From Clostridia bacterium (lineage in GTDB: Bacteria > Bacillota > Clostridia > Christensenellales > QALW01), in NCBI GenBank assembly GCA_017502165.1, contig JAFVVO010000030.1:1-64000 (forward strand): a DNA stretch of 64,000 bases. Direction: 5' to 3'. The notes beneath the pieces are model-generated. The model ran no database searches and had not been told where the DNA came from. It saw nothing but the letters and a program-made list of their open reading frames with translations. Of the stretch, positions 1 to 8,095 are shown in pieces. Position numbers and translations under genes: made by a program. Positions within the stretch are counted from its first letter, which is position 1, and each line of letters opens with the position of its first letter.

Positions 1-1
1 C

Positions 2-103
2 GCTCACGTTGAAATGATGGGCCTTATCGGCGCAGGTAACAACCCCATGGTTGGTATGTCCGTTGCAGTTGCAGTTGCTTGCGAAGTTGCAATGAAGGGC
101 TAA
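2..103 (+). CDS. C-terminal end of an unrecognised protein (cut by window edge)
   Basis: An open frame enters from the left edge and stops at TAA 101-103, leaving 33 codons. The fragment is rich in Gly, Ala, Val and Met: a GLIGAGNNPMVGMSVA stretch is followed by an alternating Val/Ala segment and ends in Lys-Gly. This could be the end of an enzyme, but I do not recognise the family. A strong hairpin follows directly, which supports this being a real gene end. Confidence 0.55.
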   Translation, partial: AHVEMMGLIGAGNNPMVGMSVAVAVACEVAMKG

Positions 104-123
104 AAAACCTTAATAAAAAAAAA

Positions 124-155
124 CAAACGCGTTTTGAAATTTCAAAACGCGTTTG
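124..155. terminator. Perfect palindromic bidirectional terminator
   Basis: Two 16-base arms (124-139 and 140-155) are perfectly complementary with no spacer. An A-run lies on the left and a T-run on the right. It can terminate the leftmost gene rightward and the 208-1818 gene leftward. Confidence 0.85.
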
Positions 156-172
156 CTTTTTTATACAATAAA

Positions 173-514
173 GAGTTGATTTTGCGATAATTTTGATGAT
201 TTGTATTTTAATTATTGCTTTTCTTTTTGCGAATTACTATAAATGCAACGCCTGCCGCAATGACAACTACTGCTATGGGAAGTGTAATCCAAAGAATAAT
301 ATTTCCGTTGCTTTCGTTTGAGGGGGTATTATCGTCCTTGGGGGCGCTACCGTTATTTTGTGCGCCGTCACTGTTTGGTGTAGCCGAATCGTTATCGGGC
401 ACTATAGGTGTAGCCGAATCGTTATCGGGAACGATAGGGGTGGAGTCGTTATCAGGCGTGTCGGGAGTGGTTGCTCCTGCGGATTTTGCCGTTAAGGTGT
501 AGATACTGAAGTGG
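173..514. repeat. Long direct repeat, copy 1 (3' end of surface protein gene)
   Basis: This stretch is almost identical at DNA level to 2003-2342. It covers the shared C-terminal 100 or so codons of two neighbouring surface protein genes and about 30 bases beyond the stop codon. Within it a 24-base unit coding PDNDSATP-type peptides is repeated in tandem. Identity ends abruptly upstream of the shared FSIYTLTAK segment, which points to recent duplication or gene conversion. Confidence 0.85.
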
Positions 515-1818
515 TTTGTATAAAATACGGCGCAGTTATCCTTTATGATAACCTCGTGCTCTTCTAAAGTGCCATCGTCCTTTAGATAATATACCATTAG
601 GTCTTTTCCTGCGAATTTATCTGAAAGCGGTATTCTTACTTCAAAGGTTCCGTTATTAAGTTTGGTTACGTAATCATTTTTTCGTGTAGAAAACAGTTTC
701 AAATCGAATATATCAAGACTTTTAACTTTGATTTTGCTTACGATTTCATTATATTCTTGACCCTCGGTTATTTTAGTAACCGAAATGGAACTGTCTAAAG
801 GAACATAATTATTTGTTTCAATAGAAATATTTGTTTCTGCATCAACTGTTTTATGGTGGGGCTTTTTACACTTACTATCGTCTTCAAGAATAACAAACTC
901 GTGATAATCGAGATTATGTTTGCCGTTAATTTTAAGGCTAAACAAGTAATTACCGACAGCATTGTTAAGGTACGACCAATCGATACCGTATGTTTGTTCT
1001 GTTTTATAGCCGTTTATTAATTCAAGCACTTCGCTATCGGTCCATCTGTGACTTTTTGTAACCTCTGCCACACCTTTACCAAAATACTCATCAACACGAT
1101 TTTGCGCGGCTGTAATAATTTCCTCACGGCTATTATAATCACCCGAAGGTATATATAAACGATGTATAAGAGTTGCCGTAATTCGTTGAGAATAATATGT
1201 AACCCCATCAATGCCTAACATTAGGGTACATACGTAATTGCCTGCGCAAAAGTCTTCGTCGCCGCCCTCGCAAACAATATTTATCTCAAAATTCTTGTTG
1301 TGTATAACGTCTTTAATTTCTTTTGAGTATCTTGCAATATTTAAGTCAACTGATAGTAACCACTCTGTAGGGTTAGCAACCCAATAATTCAAAAGTTCAA
1401 GGTCTTCAAAGCGAATGTTTTTAATTTTAGATAGTTTTTCGCCAAAGCTTTTGAATTGATTAACTTTGCTTTCTTTGTAGTTGAATTTCAGCGGCACTAT
1501 ATAAACGCCTTCTTCGGTGCCATTATTAGAAAGTGTGAGTTTGCACTGTGTTGCATTAGAATCAATTACTGATTGAGGGTCTATAGAATAGAGAAAATCA
1601 TGGCCATATTTTTTGACTGCTTCCATCATGAAAACATTGCTGAGGTTTTCTGCAGCTTCAATTGTCATAGGCGGAGCCCAGTTGAACTCTAATTCTCCGT
1701 TGTTGTTCAGCACCCTTTTGAAATTTTCACTCATTGGGATTTCTTCGGCAAAACTTAATATTGAGAAATTACCCAAAAGCAAAACAATTGCCAATAGCGA
1801 ACAAATTATTTTTTTCAT
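208..1818 (-). CDS. Membrane-anchored surface protein, paralogue A
   Basis: This encodes a predicted secreted protein of 536 residues held by a C-terminal membrane helix. I start at ATG 1818 because GAGGAG lies 7 bases upstream and the product opens with a clean signal peptide (MKKIICSLLAIVLLLG). An in-frame ATG 30 bases further up lacks these. The body has no family I recognise. Near the end are a beta-type module ending HFSIYTLTAK, a low-complexity Asp/Pro/Asn/Ser/Thr linker with PDNDSATP repeats, one hydrophobic helix and a basic KKKSNN tail. No LPXTG motif is seen, so anchoring is probably by the helix. A -10 like ATTATA (complement) lies at 1851-1856. The neighbouring gene at 2036-3814 is a paralogue. 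The role is unknown; a cell-surface function is inferred from topology. Confidence 0.75.
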   Translation of the reverse strand: MKKIICSLLAIVLLLGNFSILSFAEEIPMSENFKRVLNNNGELEFNWAPPMTIEAAENLSNVFMMEAVKKYGHDFLYSIDPQSVIDSNATQCKLTLSNNGTEEGVYIVPLKFNYKESKVNQFKSFGEKLSKIKNIRFEDLELLNYWVANPTEWLLSVDLNIARYSKEIKDVIHNKNFEINIVCEGGDEDFCAGNYVCTLMLGIDGVTYYSQRITATLIHRLYIPSGDYNSREEIITAAQNRVDEYFGKGVAEVTKSHRWTDSEVLELINGYKTEQTYGIDWSYLNNAVGNYLFSLKINGKHNLDYHEFVILEDDSKCKKPHHKTVDAETNISIETNNYVPLDSSISVTKITEGQEYNEIVSKIKVKSLDIFDLKLFSTRKNDYVTKLNNGTFEVRIPLSDKFAGKDLMVYYLKDDGTLEEHEVIIKDNCAVFYTNHFSIYTLTAKSAGATTPDTPDNDSTPIVPDNDSATPIVPDNDSATPNSDGAQNNGSAPKDDNTPSNESNGNIILWITLPIAVVVIAAGVAFIVIRKKKSNN

Positions 1819-1904
1819 AATGATTCTCCTCAAATTGATCTTATCCATATATTATAACAGAATTAACAAAAAAGCAACACAGTACAGCAAAATTTCTCTT
1901 TTAA

Positions 1905-1954
1905 TACAAAAAAATATGGACACGCCATTAAGGAAAATCCAAAATAACGTGTCC
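1905..1954 (-). terminator. Possible terminator after surface protein B
   Basis: Arms GGACACG (1918-1924) and CGTGTCC (1948-1954) flank a 23-base loop. On the minus strand the stem is followed by a T-rich run. The loop is long, so this is a moderate call. Confidence 0.45.
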
Positions 1955-2002
1955 GGCTTTTTAAGTGTTAAATTTTAAATTCAGGTCTTTTTTATAAAAG
2001 AG

Positions 2003-2342
2003 AGTTGATTTTGCGATAATTTGATGATTTGTATTTTAGTTATTGCTTTTCTTTTTGCGAATTACTATAAATGCAACGCCTGCCGCAATGACAACTACTG
2101 CTATGGGAAGTGTAATCCAAAGAATAATATTTCCGTTACTTTCGTTTGAGGGGGTATTATCGTCCTTGGGGACGCTACTGTTATTTTGTGCGCCGTCACT
2201 GTTTGGTGTAGCCGAATCGTTATCGGGAGCTATAGGTGTAGCCGAATCGTTATCGGGAGCGATAGGTGTGGAGTCGTTATCAGGCGTGTCGGGAGTGGTT
2301 GCTCCTGCGGATTTTGCCGTTAAGGTGTAGATACTGAAGTGG
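2003..2342. repeat. Long direct repeat, copy 2 (3' end of surface protein gene)
   Basis: This is the partner of 173-514, with only scattered substitutions. It encodes the linker, transmembrane helix and basic tail of the second surface protein, and the identity also runs past the stop codon. Confidence 0.85.
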
Positions 2343-3814
2343 TCGGTTTCAAAGACGGCAAAACCGTTTTTAACAGTTACGTTGTATGCGGTTACTTTTC
2401 CGTTGGCGTCAACGTAGTAAACCACTAATTCTCTGCCCTTGTATTCCTTGGGAATGGGGAGCTGAACCTTGAATTTGCCGTTTTTAAGCTTGGTGATGTA
2501 GTCGTCAATAGAGCCTGAGAAAAGCTCGATATCAAACATTTCGTTATCGTTTATTTTAAGAACACCGCAAATTCTGTCGTGTTCTTTACCGTTTGAAATT
2601 CTGTCAACTCTGATAACTGCGTCTAAAGGTACCTCGGAAGAATCGGTGGAAACGGATACGTTGGTGTTAATATCAACGTTGTTGTAACTGGGGACGGAAA
2701 GCTTGGAATCGTCTTTGATAATTACGAACTTGTGCGTTTCGTTCTTGCCTGCAAACTTTACGTTGAAAATGAATCTTCCGACTGCATCCTTCATAAAGGG
2801 ATAGTCCTTATCTACAGAGGCGGATTCATCAATGAAGCCTTCTATCGAATTTTCATAATTTGAAATATCTGAACCGGATAAGAAAATCTTGGTTTCAAGA
2901 TCGGAAATCAGGGAAGTGTCCTGAATAGCGGGGTCTTTTGCCTTTTCAGCATCAATGATTGCCTGATATTCGGCATTTTTCTGTTTAATTGCAGCAAGTT
3001 GACTCCTCAATTCTGCTATTTGACTTTCGTAATACTGAGCAACCGTTTCACCGGAGAAGGAGACGGTGGCTGCGTTTTTGCCTAAATAATCGTCGATACG
3101 TTTTTGAGCCGCGTTTATAAGAGCATTTTTGTTGTCGGGAGTATTTTCAGGAACGTAAATAACGTGGTTAGCGTATACAAATATTTCTGAGTTGTCGTAT
3201 GGACCCCAGATATGATAAGTAGTGTCTCGATGATTCAACATTGAAAAGCCAAGGCGTTGTTTTGAGAAGGGCATATCAGCACCGGCACGCGTGTCGAATT
3301 TAATGGAGAAGTTAACGTTTCCTATTGCTTCTTTTAACTCACTTGAATAATTGCCCATTTCGTCGGGTCTTTCGGCATCAGCCTTGTTGTGATATAAATA
3401 ACTAATGAACTCAAGGTCTTTAAGATAGAAGCTTTTAGGAATCTTTTTAACGATTTCCTGTGCTTTTTTCTGTACGTTTTTGTCGTAATTCCAAACAACG
3501 TCAACCGTGTGTTCTTCGTCGCCCAGGCTTGCATCTACCTTGGAAAGATCCTTGGAGAAGGCTGGTTTGCCGTTACTATCGTGAAGATAGTAGGAATTTG
3601 CCGTATCTTCGAAAAGATCTGCAAGCATTCCAACATAAGCATCGTCGTTGCCGGTTGGTTTTGCAAAGTTTAATACAAGCTTACCGTTAGTAAGACCTTT
3701 TTTGAATTCTTCACTCATTTTGCTGTCAGCATAGACGGAGGTGGTGATGGCTGAAACAGAAAACAGCGTTGCCAAAACCAATAAAACGGAGAGTAGTTTT
3801 CTTAAGTGCTTCAT
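2036..3814 (-). CDS. Membrane-anchored surface protein, paralogue B
   Basis: This 592-residue paralogue of the 208-1818 product has a signal peptide (residues 1-30, ending near SVYADS). Its N-terminal region resembles paralogue A (MSEEFKKGLTNGKLVLNF against MSENFKRVLNNNGELEFNW). It differs by a Lys/Gln/Ala-rich segment around residues 260-300 that looks like a coiled coil, absent from A. The C-terminus has the same HFSIYTLTAK module, a PDNDSATP repeat linker, one membrane helix and the KKKSNN tail. ATG 3814 is preceded by AGGTAGGA and a good promoter at 3860-3888. No known domain is recognised, and no enzymatic motif is visible. A surface adhesin or sensor role is only a guess. Confidence 0.8.
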   Translation of the reverse strand: MKHLRKLLSVLLVLATLFSVSAITTSVYADSKMSEEFKKGLTNGKLVLNFAKPTGNDDAYVGMLADLFEDTANSYYLHDSNGKPAFSKDLSKVDASLGDEEHTVDVVWNYDKNVQKKAQEIVKKIPKSFYLKDLEFISYLYHNKADAERPDEMGNYSSELKEAIGNVNFSIKFDTRAGADMPFSKQRLGFSMLNHRDTTYHIWGPYDNSEIFVYANHVIYVPENTPDNKNALINAAQKRIDDYLGKNAATVSFSGETVAQYYESQIAELRSQLAAIKQKNAEYQAIIDAEKAKDPAIQDTSLISDLETKIFLSGSDISNYENSIEGFIDESASVDKDYPFMKDAVGRFIFNVKFAGKNETHKFVIIKDDSKLSVPSYNNVDINTNVSVSTDSSEVPLDAVIRVDRISNGKEHDRICGVLKINDNEMFDIELFSGSIDDYITKLKNGKFKVQLPIPKEYKGRELVVYYVDANGKVTAYNVTVKNGFAVFETDHFSIYTLTAKSAGATTPDTPDNDSTPIAPDNDSATPIAPDNDSATPNSDGAQNNSSVPKDDNTPSNESNGNIILWITLPIAVVVIAAGVAFIVIRKKKSNN

Positions 3815-3859
3815 AATGATTCCTACCTTTTGTGTTTTTGTAGATTTTTGTTGATAAAT

Positions 3860-3888
3860 ATTATATCACATTGGATTTGCTTTGTAAA
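3860..3888 (-). promoter_or_regulatory. Promoter of surface protein B
   Basis: On the minus strand, TTTACA (3883-3888) and TATAAT (3860-3865) are separated by 17 bases, close to the sigma-A consensus, about 45 bases before the gene start. Confidence 0.75.
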
Positions 3889-3984
3889 CTGCGTAAGTTG
3901 TGGAATAAAAATAAAGGGAGAGCATAGAAATTCAGGGTTGAAAAGGAGGGGGCTTTTGTGGTAAAATAAATTTGAGGTGATAAA

Positions 3985-4227
3985 ATGAAGAAAAGAAGAG
4001 TTGTGCTTGCTTTAATAGGTGTTGCTTGCTTTTGTATTTTAATTTTTTTGTCTGTGGGAACACAATACGGTGAATGGTTAGATAATAGTAACGGTTGGCA
4101 ACAGAAATATTTGAGTTTTTCTCAAATGCTTTTTGAAAGAAATGCAGGCAAATTTTTGATATATGCGTTTCTTTCGGTATTACCGTTGCTTGTATCTGAG
4201 ATATTTTTTAGAATAAGAAAAAGTTAA
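3985..4227 (+). CDS. Small two-helix membrane protein
   Basis: The product is an 80-residue hypothetical protein. The start is supported by GAGGTGAT three bases before ATG 3985. Residues about 7-27 and 58-75 are hydrophobic helices, separated by a polar loop containing the sequence NGWQQKYLSFSQM. The ends are basic (MKKRR and RIRKS), so both termini probably face the cytoplasm. No family is recognised. It stands alone between the surface protein and the DeoR gene, ahead of a shared hairpin. Confidence 0.55.
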   Translation: MKKRRVVLALIGVACFCILIFLSVGTQYGEWLDNSNGWQQKYLSFSQMLFERNAGKFLIYAFLSVLPLLVSEIFFRIRKS

Positions 4228-4245
4228 TTATCATTAAAAAATAAA

Positions 4246-4265
4246 AGAGCCTGATTTCAGACTCT
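4246..4265. terminator. Convergent terminator
   Basis: The arms AGAGCCTG and CAGACTCT (one mismatch) are flanked by A-rich and T-rich runs. It serves the small membrane gene rightward and, more strongly, the DeoR gene leftward. Confidence 0.65.
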
Positions 4266-4275
4266 TTATTGTTAT

Positions 4276-4983
4276 TTAGGATTTGATTTCTTTATCGCAA
4301 ATAAGTTCAACGTCTTTTACGTTGGCGATATTAAAACTGTACTTTTTGCCGAGCTTGTTTGATGACATTATGTAAACACTTTTTTTTGAACGGCTCATCA
4401 TAGCTAAACGTAAGCTTGATTCTTCGATGGAGCCGTCGGTTAAAATGCCGTCGTCACTTATTCCGCGGCAGGAAAGAAAGGCAATATCGGCATTGAATTT
4501 CTTAACGAAATCTTCGGCAAAATTACCAACGTAAGCTTTTGAATTTTTAAGCAAAATTCCGCCGGTGGAAAATGATGCAACGTTAAGTTCGGCAAGGGCA
4601 AGGTTTATTTGCGGACTGTTTGTGATGATTGTAACGTTTTTGTAGTTTTTAAGATAGGGAACAAGACGAAGAACCGTAGAAGAAGCATCAAGAAAAATTA
4701 CCATATCGTCCTTAATAAGCATTGATGCTTTTAAGGCAAGCTCGTCTTTAATTTTGGTGTCTTCGTTGTTGCGAATATCGAAAGGAATTTCAGAAATATT
4801 TTTGTTGTTTATAACGGCGCCCCCAAAAGTGCGACGAAGGCGATTCTGCTTTTCAAGGTAACTTAAATCACGCCTAATGGTAGGCTGGCTGACAAAAAGT
4901 TTGTCGGCAAGATATTGTACCGTTGCTGAAGAACGTTCCTTCAAAATTTCAATTATTTGCTCATGTCGCTCACAAAATCGCAT
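4276..4983 (-). CDS. DeoR-family transcriptional regulator
   Basis: This 235-residue sugar-phosphate-responsive repressor has the standard two-domain layout. The N-terminal winged helix (residues 5-58) contains TVQYLADKLFVSQPTIRRDL and ends in the family's RRTFGGA stretch. The C-terminal DeoRC sensor domain (about 75-230) has a DASSTV phosphate-binding loop near residue 100, an ITNSPQ segment and a late Lys/Ile-rich strand. Family knowledge: such proteins bind phosphorylated sugars and leave the operator when bound. The gene is divergent from the epimerase and dehydrogenase genes at 5122-7106, which are its likely targets. Its own promoter overlaps two direct repeats (5014-5046), suggesting autoregulation. 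The effector cannot be told from sequence; a pentulose or polyol phosphate is plausible. Confidence 0.9.
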   Translation of the reverse strand: MRFCERHEQIIEILKERSSATVQYLADKLFVSQPTIRRDLSYLEKQNRLRRTFGGAVINNKNISEIPFDIRNNEDTKIKDELALKASMLIKDDMVIFLDASSTVLRLVPYLKNYKNVTIITNSPQINLALAELNVASFSTGGILLKNSKAYVGNFAEDFVKKFNADIAFLSCRGISDDGILTDGSIEESSLRLAMMSRSKKSVYIMSSNKLGKKYSFNIANVKDVELICDKEIKS

Positions 4984-5013
4984 AAAAGTACCTCGGATTT
5001 GATTAAATATTTT

Positions 5014-5046
5014 CGTTTATGATTATATTATAGCTCGTTTGTGATT
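5014..5046. promoter_or_regulatory. Direct-repeat operator candidate for the DeoR regulator
   Basis: CGTTTATGATT (5014-5024) and CGTTTGTGATT (5036-5046) are near-identical and start 22 bases apart, about two helical turns, on the same DNA face. The second copy sits in the spacer of the deoR promoter and the first just downstream of its -10. Confidence 0.6.
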
Positions 5047-5055
5047 GTTTGTCAA
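5027..5055 (-). promoter_or_regulatory. Promoter of the DeoR regulator gene
   Basis: On the minus strand, TTGACA (5050-5055) and TATAAT (5027-5032) have a 17-base spacer, a consensus sigma-A promoter. On the plus strand, TATACT at 5093-5098 is the best -10 for the epimerase operon, but its -35 is poor. Confidence 0.75.
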
Positions 5056-5121
5056 TGTTTTCGCCAATGCTGTTTTTTAGCGCGTAAAGTGCTATACTAT
5101 AGCAAAAGGAGAAGATATAGT

Positions 5122-5787
5122 ATGAAAAATCAAATTGCGCCGTCGATGATGTGCACGGATATATTGAAACTTAAAGAGACAATCGAAGTATTCGAAAAAA
5201 ATGATATAGATTATTTACATATTGACGTAATGGACGGTAAATTCGTTCCTAATTACTGTCTTGGAACTGATTATTGCAAGCGCTTGAAAAAAGCAAGTAA
5301 AATTCCCCTTGATATTCATCTGATGATAAGCGAGCCTGAAAACAAGATACATTATTTTGAGTTTTCGCAAGGGGATTACGTGTCGGTTCACTCTGAAAGC
5401 ACAAACCATTTGCAACGTACGTTGAACTTTATTAAAGCAAAGGGCGCAAAAGCTATGGTGGCGTTTAATCCTGCAACGGATATTGCTTGTCTTAAGTACG
5501 TTGGAGATATTATTGACGGAGTGCTTATTATGACGGTAAACCCCGGTTATGCGGGACAACCGTTAGTAGAATCTTGCATAAAAAAGATAACAGAAGTGCG
5601 CGAATTTCTTGATAAAAACGGCTTTAAACACGTTGAAATTGAAGTTGACGGTAACGTTAGCTTTGAAAATGCAAAACGTATGAAGCAAGCGGGCGCTAAC
5701 ATTTTTGTTGCAGGTAATTCCAGCATTTTTAGGTCGGATTTAACTATTGAAGAAGGGATACACAAATTAAGGGAGGCTATCCAATGA
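5122..5787 (+). CDS. Ribulose-phosphate 3-epimerase family protein
   Basis: This 221-residue TIM-barrel epimerase would interconvert ketose-phosphate C3 epimers (ribulose-5-P/xylulose-5-P or a hexulose-6-P such as allulose-6-P). ATG 5122 is chosen because AAAGGAGA precedes it; an upstream in-frame start would run through the promoter. Family motifs are present in order: IAPSMM at the start, HIDVMDGKFVPN, DIHLM, MTVNPGYAGQ, EVDGNVS and AGNSSIF. These carry the metal-binding His and Asp residues and the phosphate loop. The MTVNPGYAGQ and DGNV variants differ slightly from housekeeping Rpe (GFGGQ, DGGI). With the DeoR neighbour, this suggests a catabolic paralogue rather than the pentose-phosphate enzyme. 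The stop overlaps the next start by 4 bases, so the two are translationally coupled. Confidence 0.88.
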   Translation: MKNQIAPSMMCTDILKLKETIEVFEKNDIDYLHIDVMDGKFVPNYCLGTDYCKRLKKASKIPLDIHLMISEPENKIHYFEFSQGDYVSVHSESTNHLQRTLNFIKAKGAKAMVAFNPATDIACLKYVGDIIDGVLIMTVNPGYAGQPLVESCIKKITEVREFLDKNGFKHVEIEVDGNVSFENAKRMKQAGANIFVAGNSSIFRSDLTIEEGIHKLREAIQ

Positions 5788-7106
5788 GCATTAAAGAGCT
5801 TGAAAAATATAACAATTTCAAATGCGCTTGCGGAAAAATACATAATTTTTCTTCAAAAGTAATAACGGGTTATGATATTTTAGATAAAATCCCTGAAACT
5901 TGCGATGAATATTGCGCAAATAATATTTTTCTTTTATGCGATAAAAACACCTTCAAAGCGGCAGGAGAAAAGGTTATACAAATCTTGAAATCTGCAGGTA
6001 AGCAGGTAACGGAATACATATATAATGATGAAAAGGTAGTTCCTGACGAAGTTTCGGTCGGTAAAGCCGTGTTGAATTTTAATTCAGATTGCGACGTTAT
6101 TATCGGCGTAGGCTCAGGGGTTATTAACGATATAGGTAAAATTGTTGCAAACGTTTCTAACAAGCCCTATTTTATCGTTGCTACGGCGCCGTCTATGGAC
6201 GGATATGCGGCAGCAGGCTCTTCAATGGAGAGAGGCGGAGTTAAAACTACCGTAAAAAGTAAAGCGCCTGACGTTATTATAGGTGATTTTAACGTATTGA
6301 AAGATGCACCCCTTAATATGATGCTTTCGGGGCTTGGTGATATGCTTGCAAAATACGTTGCTTTGTGCGAGTGGAATATTGCAAAAATTATCGTTGGCGA
6401 ATATTATTGCGACGAAATTGCTTCACTTGTTCGCATAGCTCTTGATAAATGCGTTAGTAATGCGGATAAACTTATGTCTAGAGATGCGCAGGCTGTTCAG
6501 GCTGTTTTTGAAGGGTTGATTATATGTGGTGCAGCTATGGAATATGCGGGGATTTCACGTCCTGCATCGGGAGTTGAGCATTACATTTCCCACATAATTG
6601 ATATGCGGTCAGTTGCTCTTGGCACTCCTAATGAATCCCATGGCATTCAATGCGCAATCGGAACTTTGTATGCCTTAAAAATGTACGAACGATTAAAAAA
6701 CATTGTGCCTGACAAAGAAAAGGCAAAGAAATTTGTGCAAGAATATGAATATTCAGCCCATAAAGAGTTTCTCAAGAAATTCTTAGGAAAAACGGCTGAA
6801 ACACTTATTGCTCTTGAGAAAAAAGAGGGAAAATACAGTGTTACTACTCACGAAAAACGTTTAGAGATTATTATAAATAATTGGGGAAATATCATAAGCG
6901 TAATAGAAGAAAAAATGCCTTCTTATGAAGAAATTCTCGCCGTTTGGAAAAAATTAGGAGGTCCTGTATCTTTAAGTGAAATAGGCATTGATGAAAAGTT
7001 GTTCCCTGAAATTTTTATTGCAACAAAAGATATACGGGATAAATACGTTTTGTCGTTTCTTGCCTGGGATTTGGGAGAAACGGATACTTTGCTTAAAGAA
7101 ATGTAA
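5784..7106 (+). CDS. Glycerol-1-phosphate dehydrogenase family protein (AraM/EgsA-like)
   Basis: This 440-residue NAD(P)-dependent, metal-dependent alcohol dehydrogenase belongs to the sn-glycerol-1-phosphate dehydrogenase branch that includes Bacillus AraM. The nucleotide-binding loop is GVGSGVINDIGK (about residue 108). It is followed by APSMDGYAAAGSS, typical of the family, and metal-ligand regions GLGDMLAKY, SGVEHYISH and NESHGIQCAIG supply the Asp and His residues. Family members reduce dihydroxyacetone phosphate to glycerol-1-phosphate or act on related polyol phosphates. It is coupled to the epimerase by an ATGA overlap and is probably controlled by the divergent DeoR protein. The AraL-like phosphatase just downstream on the other strand recalls the Bacillus araL-araM pairing. 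The true substrate is uncertain. Confidence 0.85.
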   Translation: MSIKELEKYNNFKCACGKIHNFSSKVITGYDILDKIPETCDEYCANNIFLLCDKNTFKAAGEKVIQILKSAGKQVTEYIYNDEKVVPDEVSVGKAVLNFNSDCDVIIGVGSGVINDIGKIVANVSNKPYFIVATAPSMDGYAAAGSSMERGGVKTTVKSKAPDVIIGDFNVLKDAPLNMMLSGLGDMLAKYVALCEWNIAKIIVGEYYCDEIASLVRIALDKCVSNADKLMSRDAQAVQAVFEGLIICGAAMEYAGISRPASGVEHYISHIIDMRSVALGTPNESHGIQCAIGTLYALKMYERLKNIVPDKEKAKKFVQEYEYSAHKEFLKKFLGKTAETLIALEKKEGKYSVTTHEKRLEIIINNWGNIISVIEEKMPSYEEILAVWKKLGGPVSLSEIGIDEKLFPEIFIATKDIRDKYVLSFLAWDLGETDTLLKEM

Positions 7107-7121
7107 AAGTAAAAGACAAAA

Positions 7122-7139
7122 AAGAGCCTGATGGCTCTT
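7122..7139. terminator. Bidirectional terminator between convergent genes
   Basis: AAGAGCC and GGCTCTT form a perfect 7-base stem around TGAT, with A-run and T-run flanks, ending the dehydrogenase and phosphatase genes from either side. Confidence 0.85.
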
Positions 7140-7175
7140 TTTTTATATAAACTTACGGAAATATTATATTGTTTA

Positions 7176-7961
7176 TTACTCAATTCCTGCGATAACGCCA
7201 ACGTCGTTAAGGATATATTTGGGGCGGTAGGGGAATTTTTCTAAATCCTGAAGGCTTGTTACGCCCGAAAGGACTAAGACGGTGTCCATTTCCGTTTCGA
7301 GACCTGCGATAATATCCGTATCCATTCGGTCACCGATAATTGCCGCATCTATTCTGTGGCAGTTTAATTTCTTTAATGCGTGGCGCATCATAAGGGGGTT
7401 GGGCTTGCCTACGTAATAGGCTTTTCTGCCCGTGGTAAGCTCAATGGGGGAAATAAGCGCGCGGCAGGCAGGAACGATTCCACTTTCAGAGGGGTCAGTA
7501 AGGTCGCTGTTTGTGCCGATAAGCTTTGCTCCGCTCATAACGAGACGTGATGCCTTTTCAATCTGCTCATAGTTAAGCGCTTTGGTGGCACCGAAAACAA
7601 CGTAATCGGGATTAACGTCATTCATAGAAAAGCCTGCTTCGTACATAGCGTAGGTTAAGCCGGGCTCACCGATAACGTAAGCGCTTCCGCCGGGGCATTG
7701 GCTTTGCAGAAACGAAGCGGTTGCCTGAGCACTGGTGTAGAAATGCTCTTCGCCAATATTAAGCCCCATACGCTCTAACTTTTGCGCAAGCTCTCTGGGA
7801 GAACGGCCTGAGCCGTTGGTTAAAAACAGATATTCTTTATTATTCTCTTCAAGCCAGGAGATAAATTCTTTAACGTGGGGGATAAGTTGGTTACCGTGGT
7901 AGATAACACCGTCCATATCACAGATAAAATTCTTTTTGTTTCTTAAAACAGATAAGTCCAT
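7176..7961 (-). CDS. HAD-superfamily IIA sugar/polyol phosphatase (NagD/AraL-like)
   Basis: The 261-residue product matches the NagD-type HAD hydrolases, cytoplasmic phosphatases with broad activity on sugar phosphates and 4-nitrophenyl phosphate. All four HAD motifs are seen: CDMDGVIYHG near residue 15 (nucleophile Asp and acid Asp), FLTNGSGRSP (motif II Thr), GKPNPLMM with the motif III Lys, and IIGDRMDTDIIAG with the motif IV acidic pair. The C2A-type cap lies between motifs II and III. The gene converges on the glycerol-1-phosphate dehydrogenase-like gene. In Bacillus the ara operon contains both AraL (this family) and AraM, so a joint role in polyol-phosphate handling or removal of toxic sugar phosphates is possible. 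Confidence 0.88.
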   Translation of the reverse strand: MDLSVLRNKKNFICDMDGVIYHGNQLIPHVKEFISWLEENNKEYLFLTNGSGRSPRELAQKLERMGLNIGEEHFYTSAQATASFLQSQCPGGSAYVIGEPGLTYAMYEAGFSMNDVNPDYVVFGATKALNYEQIEKASRLVMSGAKLIGTNSDLTDPSESGIVPACRALISPIELTTGRKAYYVGKPNPLMMRHALKKLNCHRIDAAIIGDRMDTDIIAGLETEMDTVLVLSGVTSLQDLEKFPYRPKYILNDVGVIAGIE

Positions 7962-8066
7962 AACAATTTATTCCTTTTCTTAATGGTTATACGAGCATTA
8001 TATCACAAAAACCGAAAAAGAAAAGCATATTTTTGTCTTAAACTCAGATATTTTCCTTTGGGTTTG

Positions 8067-8095
8067 TTGACAAGGTTTTGAGGGAATGATATAAT
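8067..8095 (+). promoter_or_regulatory. Promoter of metY-metA
   Basis: TTGACA (8067-8072) and TATAAT (8090-8095) are separated by exactly 17 bases. The leader to ATG 8145 is only about 45 bases, so there is no room for a SAM riboswitch or a Met T-box. Confidence 0.85.

Noticed and set aside
215-502. Antisense open frames over the repeated surface-protein 3' ends (also 2043-2330)
   Set aside because: They exist in both copies only because the repeat is nearly identical; they have no ribosome site and mirror the low-complexity linker.
3935-3960. Purine-rich AAGGAGGGGG segment as a ribosome site for a missed gene
   Set aside because: No start codon with a usable frame follows at the right distance; the next real start (3985) has its own GAGGTGAT.
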